Made by a program: the position numbers and the translations under genes. DNA of 64,000 nucleotides from Desertimonas sp963786985 (GTDB lineage Bacteria; Actinomycetota; Acidimicrobiia; Acidimicrobiales; Ilumatobacteraceae): contig CAWBBL010000024.1 in the NCBI GenBank assembly GCA_963786985.1, positions 1 to 64,000 on the forward strand, given 5' to 3'. The notes beneath the pieces are model-generated. The model made no database searches, was not told the origin of the DNA, and saw only the letters and a list, made by a program, of their open reading frames with translations. Below, piece by piece: positions 8,654 through 17,636 of this stretch; the stretch's first letter is position 1; each line of letters opens with the position of its first letter.

Positions 8654-9769
8654 GTGCCCACCTATTTGAGTCCGGAGCAACTCGCACGCGATCTCGCCTT
8701 CCGCGATCTCACCGACCCTGACAGCGGCTCTCACGCCATCCAGCTGCTCGTCGACCTCGCCGCCGACACGCTGAACAACGCCTGGGGTTGTGCTCAGCGG
8801 CGATCACCGGGCCCGCGCATCGTCGCCATCGCCGACAACTACGACAACCTCGCCTTCACCCCGGACGCCGCGAGCAGAGACGCTCGCCATACCCGCTACG
8901 TCGATGAGCGCCAGATGCTGCGTAGCCACGCAAGCGCCATGATCCCGCCGGCCCTGCGAGCCCTGGCCGCCGAACCCGTCGACGATGTCCTCATCGTGTG
9001 TCCCGGCATCGTGTTCCGGCGCGACGCCATCGACCGCCTCCACACCGGTACCCCTCACCAGCTCGACCTCTGGCGTATCTCCCGGCAGCCGCTCGGGAAC
9101 GGCGACATGGACGACATGACCCGCCTGCTGATCGACACACTCGTACCGGACATGCCGTATCGGACCGAACCCCGCGTGCACCCGTACACCCTCGAAGGCC
9201 GCCAAGTGGACGTCGACGCCGGTGGCCAGTGGGTTGAGGTCTGGGAGTGCGGTCTCGCCCATCCCGAGGTCCTGACCCGAGCCGGGCTCGCCGGCTGGCA
9301 CGGTCTGGCTCTCGGCTTGGGAATCGACCGGTTCCTAATGCTCCGAAAGGGAATCCCGGACATCCGGCTGCTCCGGTCGAGCGAACCACGCATCGCGGAG
9401 CAGATGCTCGACCTCGCCGCGTATCGACCGATGTCGTCAATGCCGGCGATTACTCGTGACCTGTCAGTCGCGGTCGATGCCGATGACGACGTCGAGGAGC
9501 TCGGCGACAGGGTTCGTGACGCCTTGGGAGAAGACGCCGACGCCGTCGAAGGGGTGACAGTACGCTCCGCGACGCCTTACGACCAGCTCCCCACCTCCGC
9601 GGTCAACCGCATGGGCATGGCGCCCAATCAGAAGAACGTTCTCGTCCGGGTCGAGCTCCGCCACCTTGAGCGAACCCTGACCGACGCCGACGCAAATGCG
9701 CTACGTGATCGAATCTACGGCGCCCTGCACCGTGGCACCACCCATGAATGGGCCTCACCCACATCGTGA
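8654..9769 (+). CDS. PheS-related class II synthetase-like ligase (SrmL-like)
   Basis: 371 residues, GTG start behind AAGGAG. The catalytic core resembles the phenylalanyl-tRNA synthetase alpha subunit: LRSHASAMIPPALRAL (motif 2 region), VCPGIVFRRDAIDRLHTGTPHQLDLWRIS, and motif 3 as GLGIDRFLMLRKGIPDIRLLRS. From about residue 265 (MPAITRDLSVAVDADDD) to the end it resembles the FDX-ACB domain found at the end of PheT and of mitochondrial PheRS. The single-chain PheS-core plus FDX-ACB layout matches mitochondrial PheRS and the bacterial PheS-related ligases called SrmL, whose reaction I believe is unassigned. There is no PheT partner nearby, so it is unlikely to be the housekeeping PheRS. Confidence 0.7.
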   Translation: MPTYLSPEQLARDLAFRDLTDPDSGSHAIQLLVDLAADTLNNAWGCAQRRSPGPRIVAIADNYDNLAFTPDAASRDARHTRYVDERQMLRSHASAMIPPALRALAAEPVDDVLIVCPGIVFRRDAIDRLHTGTPHQLDLWRISRQPLGNGDMDDMTRLLIDTLVPDMPYRTEPRVHPYTLEGRQVDVDAGGQWVEVWECGLAHPEVLTRAGLAGWHGLALGLGIDRFLMLRKGIPDIRLLRSSEPRIAEQMLDLAAYRPMSSMPAITRDLSVAVDADDDVEELGDRVRDALGEDADAVEGVTVRSATPYDQLPTSAVNRMGMAPNQKNVLVRVELRHLERTLTDADANALRDRIYGALHRGTTHEWASPTS

Positions 9770-10117
9770 GAGGACGTTGCCACCCGGCCGGCTGCAACTG
9801 CCCCACTGCCCTCGGTGCTGTGGCCGTCTACGCCGGGCGACCACCGCCACGGCGTGTCGACGGGCCGACCATAACGACGTCTCGGGCGAGTCGCTGAACA
9901 GCCGGCCGTCGGGGTGGCGGTGAGCCCCGAATGCCCGCGACGGGCGCGGTAGCGCCACAGGACAGAACACGGAACGTGCGCGCCGCGTAGCCGGCGCCGA
10001 TGGGTCCCCGTTGGAGGATCGACAGTGGCTGATCTCCATGAAGCTCCACGCCGTCTTCAAGCGCGCCGGGGGACGATCGTCGAGCATGACCGGGTAGCGA
10101 GGACACCGAGGAGCGTG
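9770..10117. other. intergenic region with a short copy of the dispersed repeat
   Basis: No supported gene. About 9930-9975 resembles 16755-16815 (shared GGGCGCG, ACGGAAC and TGCGCG blocks), another piece of the dispersed intergenic repeat family. Confidence 0.35.
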
Positions 10118-10333
10118 ATGAACCAGATCGAGCGAACCATGACGGCAGGGGACGTCATCGAGTTCACTGTTCATGACCAGCGCCACACCGCAGTCGTAAT
10201 GCTGATGACCGACGATGATCTCGTTCTACTCGACCTCCTCGACGGTGACCGCCCGGCGTGGGCCGGCATCTCGAGCCTTCAAGAAGCCGTGATCTTCGTC
10301 CCCGAATCTGGAGAGGTCCTGGCGGCCGCCTGA
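10118..10333 (+). CDS. small conserved-looking hypothetical protein
   Basis: 71 residues starting MNQIERTMTAGDVIEF at an ATG preceded by GAGGAG with good spacing. The in-frame upstream extension lacks a ribosome site. It is acidic and soluble, with a pattern of short beta strands (VIEFTVHDQRHTAVVMLMTDDDLVLLDLLDGD) suggesting a small barrel-like fold. No family is recognised. It stands alone between the SrmL-like gene and a convergent VOC gene. Confidence 0.55.
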   Translation: MNQIERTMTAGDVIEFTVHDQRHTAVVMLMTDDDLVLLDLLDGDRPAWAGISSLQEAVIFVPESGEVLAAA

Positions 10334-10446
10334 CAGCCATGGCGAGCTCGTCACCGCAGGGCGTTCCTACCGCGGACGAGGGGCTTCTGTCAGACGCACC
10401 GAGTGGCAGCGTGGTTGGCGCGCCATTCCGTCGATAGCCGTACGGA

Positions 10447-10908
10447 TCAGCCGCTGGTCCCCGACTGGTAAGCGGGCCATGGGCTGACGGTCTCGCAGCC
10501 GAACTCCTCCGGCGCCACGTCAGCTACGGCCTCGGCCAATTGCCAACGGTGGCCGGCGAGATCCACAAGGGTGCAGTCCCGCTCGCCGTACTCTCTGTCG
10601 ACCGGCGCTTCAACCACGATGGCGCCATGATCTCGGGCGCGGGCGAACGCGGCGGCGAGGTCGGCTACCCGCACCCGAACGACCTGCGTAACTCCGCCCG
10701 ATTCCGGTGCGCGCCGGTCACCGCCGACGTCGGCGATGATCACGGCTCCGTCGTCCCCGACGGCCATCTGGGCGCGATGACTGTCGCCAATCCGCGTCCG
10801 CTCGACGAAGCCGAAGGCGGCGGAAAGGAAGGTCACGGCAGCGCGCACGTCCGGGTAAACGAGCACCGGCACGACCGTGGGCGGAGGGACCGAGCGGTTG
10901 ACTTTCAT
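10447..10908 (-). CDS. VOC-superfamily (glyoxalase/bleomycin-resistance-like) protein
   Basis: 153 residues from the ATG at 10906-10908, preceded by GAGGGAG. One beta-alpha-beta-beta-beta module is clear: VPVLVYPDVRAAVTFLSAAFGFVER, then VADLAAAFARARDHGAIVVEAPVDREYGERDCTLVDLAGHRWQLAE, the form seen in the PhnB/YdeM-like VOC group. Metal ligands are not certain. It is monocistronic and its substrate is unknown; resistance or detoxification is only a family-level guess. Confidence 0.8.
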   Translation of the reverse strand: MKVNRSVPPPTVVPVLVYPDVRAAVTFLSAAFGFVERTRIGDSHRAQMAVGDDGAVIIADVGGDRRAPESGGVTQVVRVRVADLAAAFARARDHGAIVVEAPVDREYGERDCTLVDLAGHRWQLAEAVADVAPEEFGCETVSPWPAYQSGTSG

Positions 10909-11152
10909 TGGCGCTCCCTCTTCTCGGACGACGCCAGCGTCTGACCGAGACCTGCACTCGACCGCAGGCTGGCGGTCGAAACTGGCAGCGCACATAATGC
11001 CGGTTATCGCGCTCGCCTCACCGCATCAAGCGTTCGCTGAACCGGTGCCGTCCGCCAGAGGCATTCTATTCGTCGCCTAGACGGTGTGGTCACGCCACAA
11101 CGATCCAACAGGCGATACCGGACGCGCATATGTCCGAGAGCGCTGATGATGC

Positions 11153-11380
11153 TCAGATGCTGTGGTCGGGCGTCTCCCGGACCTCGATCAGCACCTCGGC
11201 GCGAGTCAGCCGTCGGAGCATCGAAGCCCACATTCGAGCGACGAAGGAGGCCAACGCCTTCGTTGGCCACCACGTGAACATGTAGCGGCGGCCGTTCGAC
11301 TTGCGTCCCTCGATCCACCATCCGAAGCGTCGGCTGGGGGAGATCACCAACGGTTGATACGTCGCGGCCTGCGGATCCAT
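11153..11380 (-). CDS. small basic hypothetical protein
   Basis: 75 residues from the ATG at 11378-11380 (MDPQAATYQPLVISPSRRFG), ending ETPDHSI. It is rich in Trp and Arg (GWWIEGRK, RYMFTWWPTKALASFVARMW), which looks like real protein rather than an antisense shadow, but no ribosome site is obvious. A GTG start 10 codons upstream is an alternative. No family is recognised. Confidence 0.4.
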   Translation of the reverse strand: MDPQAATYQPLVISPSRRFGWWIEGRKSNGRRYMFTWWPTKALASFVARMWASMLRRLTRAEVLIEVRETPDHSI

Positions 11381-11808
11381 GTCGGTGGATTTACCCACAT
11401 CGATCGTGTCCCAATCGAACTCATCCGGCGCGGGCTGAGGGGCGTGACCATGCCGACCTAGACATCGTCTGGCGCCGCGACCGAGTGCCCGTGATGTCGC
11501 CGACACGCCAGGACCGGCGCGCACAGAACCTCCACCCCCAGGGGCGTTGCCCGAACAACGCAGCGACAATCCCGATGTGCCGCGTTGAGGAACGCCGACT
11601 GGAAGGTACTGGTACCCACCCGACAAGTGCGCCACCAAGTCGTTGGTGAGGAATGCACGGTGCGGACGAACTCTCTACTGACCATGCGTCCTGCAGGAAA
11701 GCCGTTCTGCCGTCATCGCTCCATCCAGAGGTTCCGATGGACATGCTCATGCGACCAACGAACCCGATCCTTCTCGAGAGATTCGCTGCCCGTCCGATCG
11801 GACAGTGG
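11381..11808. repeat. intergenic region with dispersed repeat copy (modules a and b)
   Basis: No supported gene. 11521-11585 (GCACAGAAC, then CCCGAACAACGC and CGACAA) matches 15277-15342. AAGTCGTTGGTGAGGAAT at 11637-11654 followed by GCGGACGAACTC and GCGTCCTGCAGGAAAGCC matches 13435-13512, and its core also matches 15528-15542 and 17047-17064. Confidence 0.55.
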
Positions 11809-13137
11809 TCACCCAACGGAGAACACCTCCCACTCGTCCGGTACGCCTTTGAGGATGTGTCGGCCGCGGCTCTCGAAAGCGAATCCGCCGCCTGCCACGA
11901 GATCTTTGACTGTGCGCGACACCAGGACCTCGCCGGCCCCGGCCAGAGCGGCGATGCGGGCTCCGATGTGAACGGCAAGCCCGCCGACATCGTGATCGGC
12001 GATTTCCATCTCACCGGTGTGGATCCCGCTGCGCACCTGGATCCCGAGCGCCGCCACGTGGTCCACAATGGCCCGTGCGCAGCGAATCGCCTGCGCCGGA
12101 CTGTCGAACGTGGCCAGGAACCCGTCGCCGGTAAAGCTGACCTCCTCGCCCCGCCACTTCGCCAGCTCAGCTCGGACCACGTCGTTGTGACGGTCGAGGA
12201 GGTCGCGCCACCGCTGGTCGCCAAGGTTGGCGGCGGTGTCGGTGGAGCCCACGATGTCGGTGAACAACGCTGTCGCTAGCCGGCGCTCGGGTGCCGCGGC
12301 GGCGCGGTGTCCGGTGACGAACTCCTCGATCTCCTGCAGGATCGGTTCGGTGTCACCGGCCCAGAAATAGTGGTCGGCACCCTCGAGCTCGACGAGCTTC
12401 GCGCCGGGGATCTTCGAAGCGAGAAAGCGGCCCTCCTCGATTCTCACGTCGGGGTCGTCCCGTCGGTACAGCAACAGCGTCGGGACTCGAATCCGCGGGA
12501 GCAGGTCAGTCACGTCGATGTGCGACGACGCACGATTGAGAGACGCGGCAGCCTTTGGGCTGGCAGACAGGCGGAGCCAGCGACCGACCCACTCGATGAA
12601 AGCGGCATCGTCGGCCCGGCTCGGGGCGTAATACTTCGCGATCCTCGACGGATCGGCCCACGCCTGTTCGAACCCCGCCGATTCCGCCTCCCGGTCCTCC
12701 AAGGTTGGTGCCCACGGGTAGTCCTCGGACCACAGACGCTTGGCGTAGCTGGCGAACAGGATCAGGCGCTCGACCCGCTCCGGGTAAGCGGCCGTGAACG
12801 CCACCGCCGTGCTCCCCCCCTCGGAGTGCCCGAACAGATCGGCACGCTCGGCACCGGCAGCGTCCATGACAGCCCGAAGGTCCTCGACCCTCGTCTCGAG
12901 ATCGGGCAGCTCACCGAGGGGCACGGGGTCCGAGAGGCCAATGCCTCGCTTGTCGAAGCAGATCAACCGCGAAAACGAGGCGAGCCTCCGTAGGAAGCGA
13001 GCCATGCCGGGATCCTCTTGCATGACCTCGACGTTGGTGACCCAGCCGGACACGTACACCAGATCCCCCGGGCCGTCGCCGACAACCCGATAGGCGATGT
13101 TGAGCTCACCGCTCTTGGCATAGTGGATGGCGGTCAT
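11809..13137 (-). CDS. alpha/beta-hydrolase fused to class III adenylate/guanylate cyclase
   Basis: 442 residues. Residues 1-260 form an alpha/beta hydrolase: nucleophile elbow GHSEGGS, acid near YRRDDPDV and His in EGADHYFW. Residues 270-442 form a class III cyclase domain (LATALFTDIVGSTDTA, then SFTGDGFLATFDS), with both metal Asp residues present. The purine-binding Lys is replaced by Ser (VSFTGDG) and the transition-state Asn by His (AVHIGAR). The same architecture and unusual residues are known from mycobacterial Rv1900c. It probably couples a ligand or ester-binding event to cAMP or cGMP formation in the cytoplasm. The start at 13135-13137 precedes MTAIHYAKSG, the usual N-terminus of this group. 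Confidence 0.88.
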   Translation of the reverse strand: MTAIHYAKSGELNIAYRVVGDGPGDLVYVSGWVTNVEVMQEDPGMARFLRRLASFSRLICFDKRGIGLSDPVPLGELPDLETRVEDLRAVMDAAGAERADLFGHSEGGSTAVAFTAAYPERVERLILFASYAKRLWSEDYPWAPTLEDREAESAGFEQAWADPSRIAKYYAPSRADDAAFIEWVGRWLRLSASPKAAASLNRASSHIDVTDLLPRIRVPTLLLYRRDDPDVRIEEGRFLASKIPGAKLVELEGADHYFWAGDTEPILQEIEEFVTGHRAAAAPERRLATALFTDIVGSTDTAANLGDQRWRDLLDRHNDVVRAELAKWRGEEVSFTGDGFLATFDSPAQAIRCARAIVDHVAALGIQVRSGIHTGEMEIADHDVGGLAVHIGARIAALAGAGEVLVSRTVKDLVAGGGFAFESRGRHILKGVPDEWEVFSVG

Positions 13138-13636
13138 GGCGACTCCGTCGGGCGCCAGATTACTGACCGTCTCCCTGTGAGTCGGTCCGAACTCCCTGCT
13201 GAACGCGCCACATTGCACGCAGGCGAATCCGACCAGCGTGCGCAGCGAAAGTGCCGGTAGGCAACGCCCGCGATCGGACCGTTGCGTGCCGAGCATCAGC
13301 GGCGGTTACGCGACGGAACGCGCAGGGAGCCCGTCATCGGCTAGTCGCGGACCGTCGCCGTCCTGGGTGTCTGGCCTGTGCTGAACGTCCGCCATGATGG
13401 GGGAACAGCCGGTGACGAGATCGAACTGCGGCAGAGTCGTTGGTAAGGAATGCGACCATGGCTCGGACGAACTCCTTAACCACCACGCGTCCTGCAAGAA
13501 AGCCCGCCCGTGGACAACAACGGCCGGGAGTTGGGTGTCTGGGCTCCGCGTCGCTGTCCGGCGCTACCCAACGTCGCACGACCCGTTCAGTCGGCGTGGC
13601 GTCTCGGCACGCCTGCGTAGATCGGCCGTTCGCGTC
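13138..13636. repeat. intergenic region with dispersed repeat copy (modules b, c and d)
   Basis: No supported gene. 13435-13512 repeats the AGTCGTTGGTAAGGAAT and GCGTCCTGCAAGAAAGCC blocks of 11637-11712. 13558-13650 (GGCGCTACCCAACGTC, then GTCTCGGCACGCCTG and CGGCCGTTCGCGTCTCAG) aligns with 16865-16970. The two blocks occur in the reverse order at the 16.8-17.1-kb copy. Confidence 0.55.
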
Positions 13637-14035
13637 TCAGTCTGGCGGGGCAAAGAACTCAAGCGCGATGCCGTCCGGATCTCGGAAGCTCAACCCCAAC
13701 CCGTAAGTCCTGTCCTTGATCCCTCCGTGGGCGATGCCAAGGTCATCGAGTCGGCGTACCCACTCTTCGAGTTCTTGCCGATTGGCACAACCAAACGCAA
13801 CATGGTCGAGGCCGATCCTGAACTCGCTGAACTGCTCGTCGGGTACAGGCGTCACGTGCTGATGCAGCCCGAAGAGCTGGCGGTCGCCGATCAAGTACAC
13901 CGTGTGATGGAACTCGGGATCGGTGTCCTCGTCAAGCACGGGCTCGGCACCGAAGAGCGATTCGTACCACGGCACGCTCACAGACAGGTCGCGGACGGTG
14001 AGCGCGACGTGGGTGATCGGTGGAAATGCTGCCAT
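13637..14035 (-). CDS. VOC-superfamily protein (glyoxalase/dioxygenase-like)
   Basis: 132 residues, start at ATG 14033-14035 behind GGGAG. The N-terminal THVALTVRDLSVSVPWYESLFGAEPV and C-terminal LDHVAFGCANRQELEEWVRRLDDLGIAHGGIK, then FRDPDGIALEFFAPPD show two complete VOC modules. His in THVAL, His in LDHVAF and Glu in ALEFF are in the expected metal-ligand positions. It is convergent or isolated, with no operon partner. Confidence 0.85.
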   Translation of the reverse strand: MAAFPPITHVALTVRDLSVSVPWYESLFGAEPVLDEDTDPEFHHTVYLIGDRQLFGLHQHVTPVPDEQFSEFRIGLDHVAFGCANRQELEEWVRRLDDLGIAHGGIKDRTYGLGLSFRDPDGIALEFFAPPD

Positions 14036-14342
14036 GCGTACTCCCTTGTCGGGTTGACGGTCGTTCCCGCGAAGGTAACCACCCACCACTAGAGCTGCTC
14101 ACCGCGAAGGCCGGATGTCCTGCGCCGAGCACGCTCCGTCAGAACGACCATCATCGAGCGCGACGCTGGGTCCCGTCGAGCACTAGCAGCGAGTCAGACA
14201 CTGTTCGCCGCGTTTGCCACCGGTACCGATCAGTTATCGCATGTCGCGCAGCGGGGCCGTGGCGTTGGAGGTTGCTCCCCGTGACGCCGTTGGTCAATCC
14301 AGGGCCGGGTCACGCTTTGCCTTGCATGTCGAGACCGCGACG
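14036..14342. other. intergenic region, nothing recognised
   Basis: About 300 bases between two minus-strand genes. I see no gene, strong hairpin or repeat copy here. Confidence 0.3.
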
Positions 14343-15149
14343 TCAGTTCCAAATCACCTCGTAGACATGTATCGGCTCGTCGAAGCCCTTGACCTCGACA
14401 AGTCCCTTGTCCTCGAACTGAAGGCCCTTGCCCAGGCATAGCTCGCGCACCGCGCTCGACACCAGGACACGACCGCGCTCGCACGTCGAGCACACCCTGG
14501 CCGCGAGCTGAACGGCAGCGCCGAACAGGTCGTCGCCTTCGGTGACTGGCTCTCCGGCACTCACGGCAACGCGGATCTCGAACGGCACCTCGTCGTGGCG
14601 GCTGCGCTCCGTGACCGCCCGCTGAATCGTGACCGCCGTTTCCACGGCCCGACTCACGGACGTGAACGAGGCCATCACGCCGTCGCCGGTGTGCTTCACC
14701 CGCTGGCCACCACCCCGGCGGATCGCGTCGTTCACGATCGCGTCGTGGGCTCGGATGACTCGCATCGCACCAGCGTCTCCGAGCCGCTGCGTGAGTTCAG
14801 TTGAACCAACGACGTCGGTGAACAGAATCGCCCGGAACGCCGTCGCCACCAACGCCTCACCCGTGACAGGACGATCAAGGTGGCCGAGGAACGACTCGAC
14901 TGCCGCCCGATCAACTTCGATCACTTTCGTGCCGACCATTCCATGCGCTTCGCGATGAACAGCTTCGACAACCTCGGCTGACGGCCCCTCAACCAAACAG
15001 AAACCGGCTCCGCTGTGATGATCGAACCAATACGTGATGTAGTCGACGCCGTACTTTGCCTGCACCTCGAGGTCGCGAGCATGTGCCTGCGCGATGTCGA
15101 ACGGGGTGATGCTGTCGCCAACCTCGTGGCGATCCATGTACAACGGCAT
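14343..15149 (-). CDS. DUF4242 domain fused to class III adenylate/guanylate cyclase
   Basis: 268 residues. Residues 1-90 (MPLYMDRHEVGDSITPFDIAQAHARD, then GVDYITYWFDHHSGAGFCLVEGPS) match DUF4242, a small alpha-beta domain with a nickel-binding member in Streptomyces. Residues 105-268 are a cyclase domain: AILFTDVVGSTELTQ and VKHTGDGVMASF (metal Asp residues and the substrate-specifying Lys present), then DLFGAAVQLAARV, where Gln replaces the usual transition-state Asn. It probably makes cAMP or cGMP in response to whatever DUF4242 senses. A cNMP-binding protein is encoded at 30400, but no link between them is shown. Confidence 0.85.
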   Translation of the reverse strand: MPLYMDRHEVGDSITPFDIAQAHARDLEVQAKYGVDYITYWFDHHSGAGFCLVEGPSAEVVEAVHREAHGMVGTKVIEVDRAAVESFLGHLDRPVTGEALVATAFRAILFTDVVGSTELTQRLGDAGAMRVIRAHDAIVNDAIRRGGGQRVKHTGDGVMASFTSVSRAVETAVTIQRAVTERSRHDEVPFEIRVAVSAGEPVTEGDDLFGAAVQLAARVCSTCERGRVLVSSAVRELCLGKGLQFEDKGLVEVKGFDEPIHVYEVIWN

Positions 15150-15638
15150 GCCCTACCTCTGGGACGGTCTCATCCTCGCCGCGCGGTGCCGAGCGATCGG
15201 GTCGAGGCGCAATCCTGCCCCGGCCGCCTCGGAGTACATATTGCCCTGATGAGCGCGGCCGCGCCGAGGATTAGCAGCACAGAACGCCCCATCTGGGTCA
15301 GCGCCCGAACAACGCCGCCGACAACCGCGACGGTGCGCGTCCGCTACTGCCGGGTGGCCAGTACCGGTAAACGCCCGGCAATTGCTGTCGAGGGGGTCGG
15401 TGTCCGCACCCGCTCACTCTGATCGCAGCGCGTCATGACTGCCACCAGTGCCGCAGCGATCGGTTCACTCCTTCCGTTGGCAACGCCTGGTCAGCCGTAC
15501 TCAACGTCCGACTCGGTGACCCCGGCAAAGTCGTTGGTAAGGTCGATCCTGAACAGCGGGTGGTCCCGTCATCGAACCGGGCGCTGCTCACGCTTCGTGA
15601 CACCGACCGCCCCCTAGCGCTTGCATGTGGTCAGGTCG
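15150..15638. repeat. intergenic region with dispersed repeat copy
   Basis: No supported gene. 15277-15342 aligns with 11521-11585. AAGTCGTTGGTAAGG at 15528-15542 repeats the module-b core. Both flank otherwise unrecognised sequence upstream of the DUF4242-cyclase gene. Confidence 0.5.
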
Positions 15639-16532
15639 TCAGGCCTCGCCCGCTTCCGACCGCCGCATCAGGTAGGTGTAGTAGTTGGATGCGCCGAAGA
15701 AGGTGTTGTCGTCCGCGGATCGAACCTGGAAGTCCCGCCAATCGTCGGCGATCTCTTGCGTCAGGAGTCCGGAACGGGCGAGGAGAGGGCCGTAGGACTC
15801 GGCGGCGGCCAACCAGAAGCGGCCACTGCCGATGTTGGCGTACAGCACTCCTTCCGCGTCGACGAGGTCTAGCCCGGCCTCGGCGACGAGACGCGGCATG
15901 TCGCGCATGATGCGTGGATTGGCGACGATGAGTTGGATCAGCTTCTCTTCGATCGTCTTGGCCATGAGGTGGTCGGGGTAGGCGAAGGTGAGAGACGCGT
16001 AGTCGCCGTCGAAGACGGCGACCGTTCCGCCCGGCCGGACGATGCGACGGGCCTCGCGCAGCACCTGGTGGGGGTCGTCGACGTGACTGATGATGGTGTG
16101 CAGGGTGACGATGTCGAACTCGTCGTCGTCGTAGGGCGTGTGGTGGGCATCGCCGACGTCGTAGGTGACGTTGTCGTCCAGTCCCTCATCGGCGGTGAGT
16201 CGTCGGGCGGTGTCGATCAGCGCCGCGCTGTGGTCGATCCCGATGATCGCCGTGGTCGGTGCGGTCAGACGTTTGAGCGCTCTCACTTCGATGCCGGTGC
16301 CGCAGCCGAGGGCCAGTATCCGCTGGGCATCGGTGAGCGGCAGACGGGTGAAGTAGGCCTGCGACAGACGGGCGTAGCCGTCGTCGGTGCCGCGGAACTC
16401 GAGGCGGGCGGCGATCGCCTGCAGCACCTCTGCGTCCATGGTTGGAGCGAGGCGGAAAATATCCCGATCGTCCCGGGCAGGACGTCCTTCCTCGATTGGT
16501 CCGGCATCAGATCGCCGAGAGTGTTGGGTCAT
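15639..16532 (-). CDS. class I SAM-dependent methyltransferase
   Basis: 297 residues from the ATG at 16530-16532. Motif I is RILALGCGTGIEVRAL (about residue 72), followed by IIGIDHSAALIDTARRL with the acidic residue that binds the SAM ribose. Then comes DEFDIVTLHTIISHVDDPHQVLREARRIVRPGGTVAVFDGDYASLTF. The layout matches the UbiE/COQ5-like Methyltransf_11 group with an extended C-terminus. The acceptor is unknown. It stands alone, with repeat-rich intergenic DNA on both sides. Confidence 0.85.
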   Translation of the reverse strand: MTQHSRRSDAGPIEEGRPARDDRDIFRLAPTMDAEVLQAIAARLEFRGTDDGYARLSQAYFTRLPLTDAQRILALGCGTGIEVRALKRLTAPTTAIIGIDHSAALIDTARRLTADEGLDDNVTYDVGDAHHTPYDDDEFDIVTLHTIISHVDDPHQVLREARRIVRPGGTVAVFDGDYASLTFAYPDHLMAKTIEEKLIQLIVANPRIMRDMPRLVAEAGLDLVDAEGVLYANIGSGRFWLAAAESYGPLLARSGLLTQEIADDWRDFQVRSADDNTFFGASNYYTYLMRRSEAGEA

Positions 16533-17636
16533 CTTGCAATGATCCTCTCGTCGGGGTCGGGGTCTTTGGGTGACCAGTACGCGAACCACTGGCCGTCCAT
16601 CACCACATCGTCGCGTCTGGATTCCGGCGAGGTGACCGAATTCTGATCGTGGCGGTCCGCGGCGGGGTAGCGCGTTCTTCCCAACGCACCGTATCGACGG
16701 TTCCGGGCGCGTCGCCGCGGGACGGTCTTCGCTTCGGATTGGCGCGACCGACTGCCCGTAATGGGCGCGACGCGACGACAGTGGCGGAGTACGGAACATG
16801 CGCGTCGCACAGTCCGGACAACACGGGAATGGCGCTCCAGTCGGTGTCCGCAACCGCCGGTAATCCGGCGCTCCCGAACGTCACACGAAGCCGTTCGGTC
16901 TCCGGGGCATCTCGGCAAGCCCGTGAAGAACGGCCGGTTCCGCCTCGGTTCTCAGGCCGCTCGCCTCTAGCGCCTCACCCAGGGGGCGCTCAGGCTGAGG
17001 CTGAACGGAAGGAGTTGACCAGCTGGCCACGGGTTCGAACTGCGGCCAAGTCGTTGGTAAGGAATACGCCCGCGGTGCGGACGAGCTGCGCCTGCACCTT
17101 GCCCCGATGCTGCTCGGTGGCGGCACACCGCTCCTCAAACCAGGGATGCGCCAGATGTACGGCCACGCGACGTTCGCCCATCGCGCAACACCGTGCACCT
17201 CACCTACGAACGTGTGCAGATGTAGATCGACACGTCGAGGTGCGACGACGCTCCACTCGAGCGCCGCAGGCAAGGAAGGTCTACGTCCTCAGTTGCGCAG
17301 AGCTACCGATCGGGAACGCGACTTCGACCTGGCGCAGGCGCGCCAGATTCGGCAGGCGGGCGGCCCGCGGTGGACGGCCGGTGAAGCCGCAGCAACACGC
17401 GATGGCAACATGACTTCACGCCAGAACGACATCGAGCGCGACGTCGCGACGCACGCAGAACGGCACCTCCGCGACTGCTTCGATGTCGACGTCGTGGCAA
17501 TCACGATGGTCGACGCCGACGGGCGCAGCGGCGCCGATCGATTGACCCGAGCGATGGCGTTTCGCGTCGGCAGGTAGCGCCGAGTCGCAACCCGGACGGC
17601 CGTCGGCGAGTTGCGACGCCGGTGACGCCTGCGGCG
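16533..17636. repeat. 1.1-kb intergenic region with dispersed repeat copy
   Basis: 16755-16815 resembles 9930-9975. 16865-16970 aligns with 13558-13650 and includes the CCGAACG/CGTTCGG hairpin (16874-16880 with 16892-16898). AAGTCGTTGGTAAGGAAT is at 17047-17064. Apart from a doubtful short frame at 17410-17577 I see no gene. Confidence 0.5.
17410..17577 (+). CDS. doubtful short ORF, GAF-like fragment
   Basis: 55 residues beginning MTSRQNDIERDVATHAERHL. The stretch VDVVAITMVDADGRSG resembles the strand-loop of GAF domains, so this may be the remnant of a longer sensor gene. There is no ribosome site and it ends abruptly. Low confidence. Confidence 0.22.
   Translation: MTSRQNDIERDVATHAERHLRDCFDVDVVAITMVDADGRSGADRLTRAMAFRVGR

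Noticed and set aside
11630..11660. Integron attC or recombination site suggested by the recurrent GTCGTTGGTAA core
   Set aside because: The core does not fit the GTTRRRY/RYYYAAC pair, there is no integrase, and copies are not between gene cassettes in one orientation.
17030..17045. tRNA T-loop-like GGTTCGAAC (also near 43790)
   Set aside because: No acceptor stem, D-arm or anticodon arm can be folded around either site; the first is part of the dispersed repeat.
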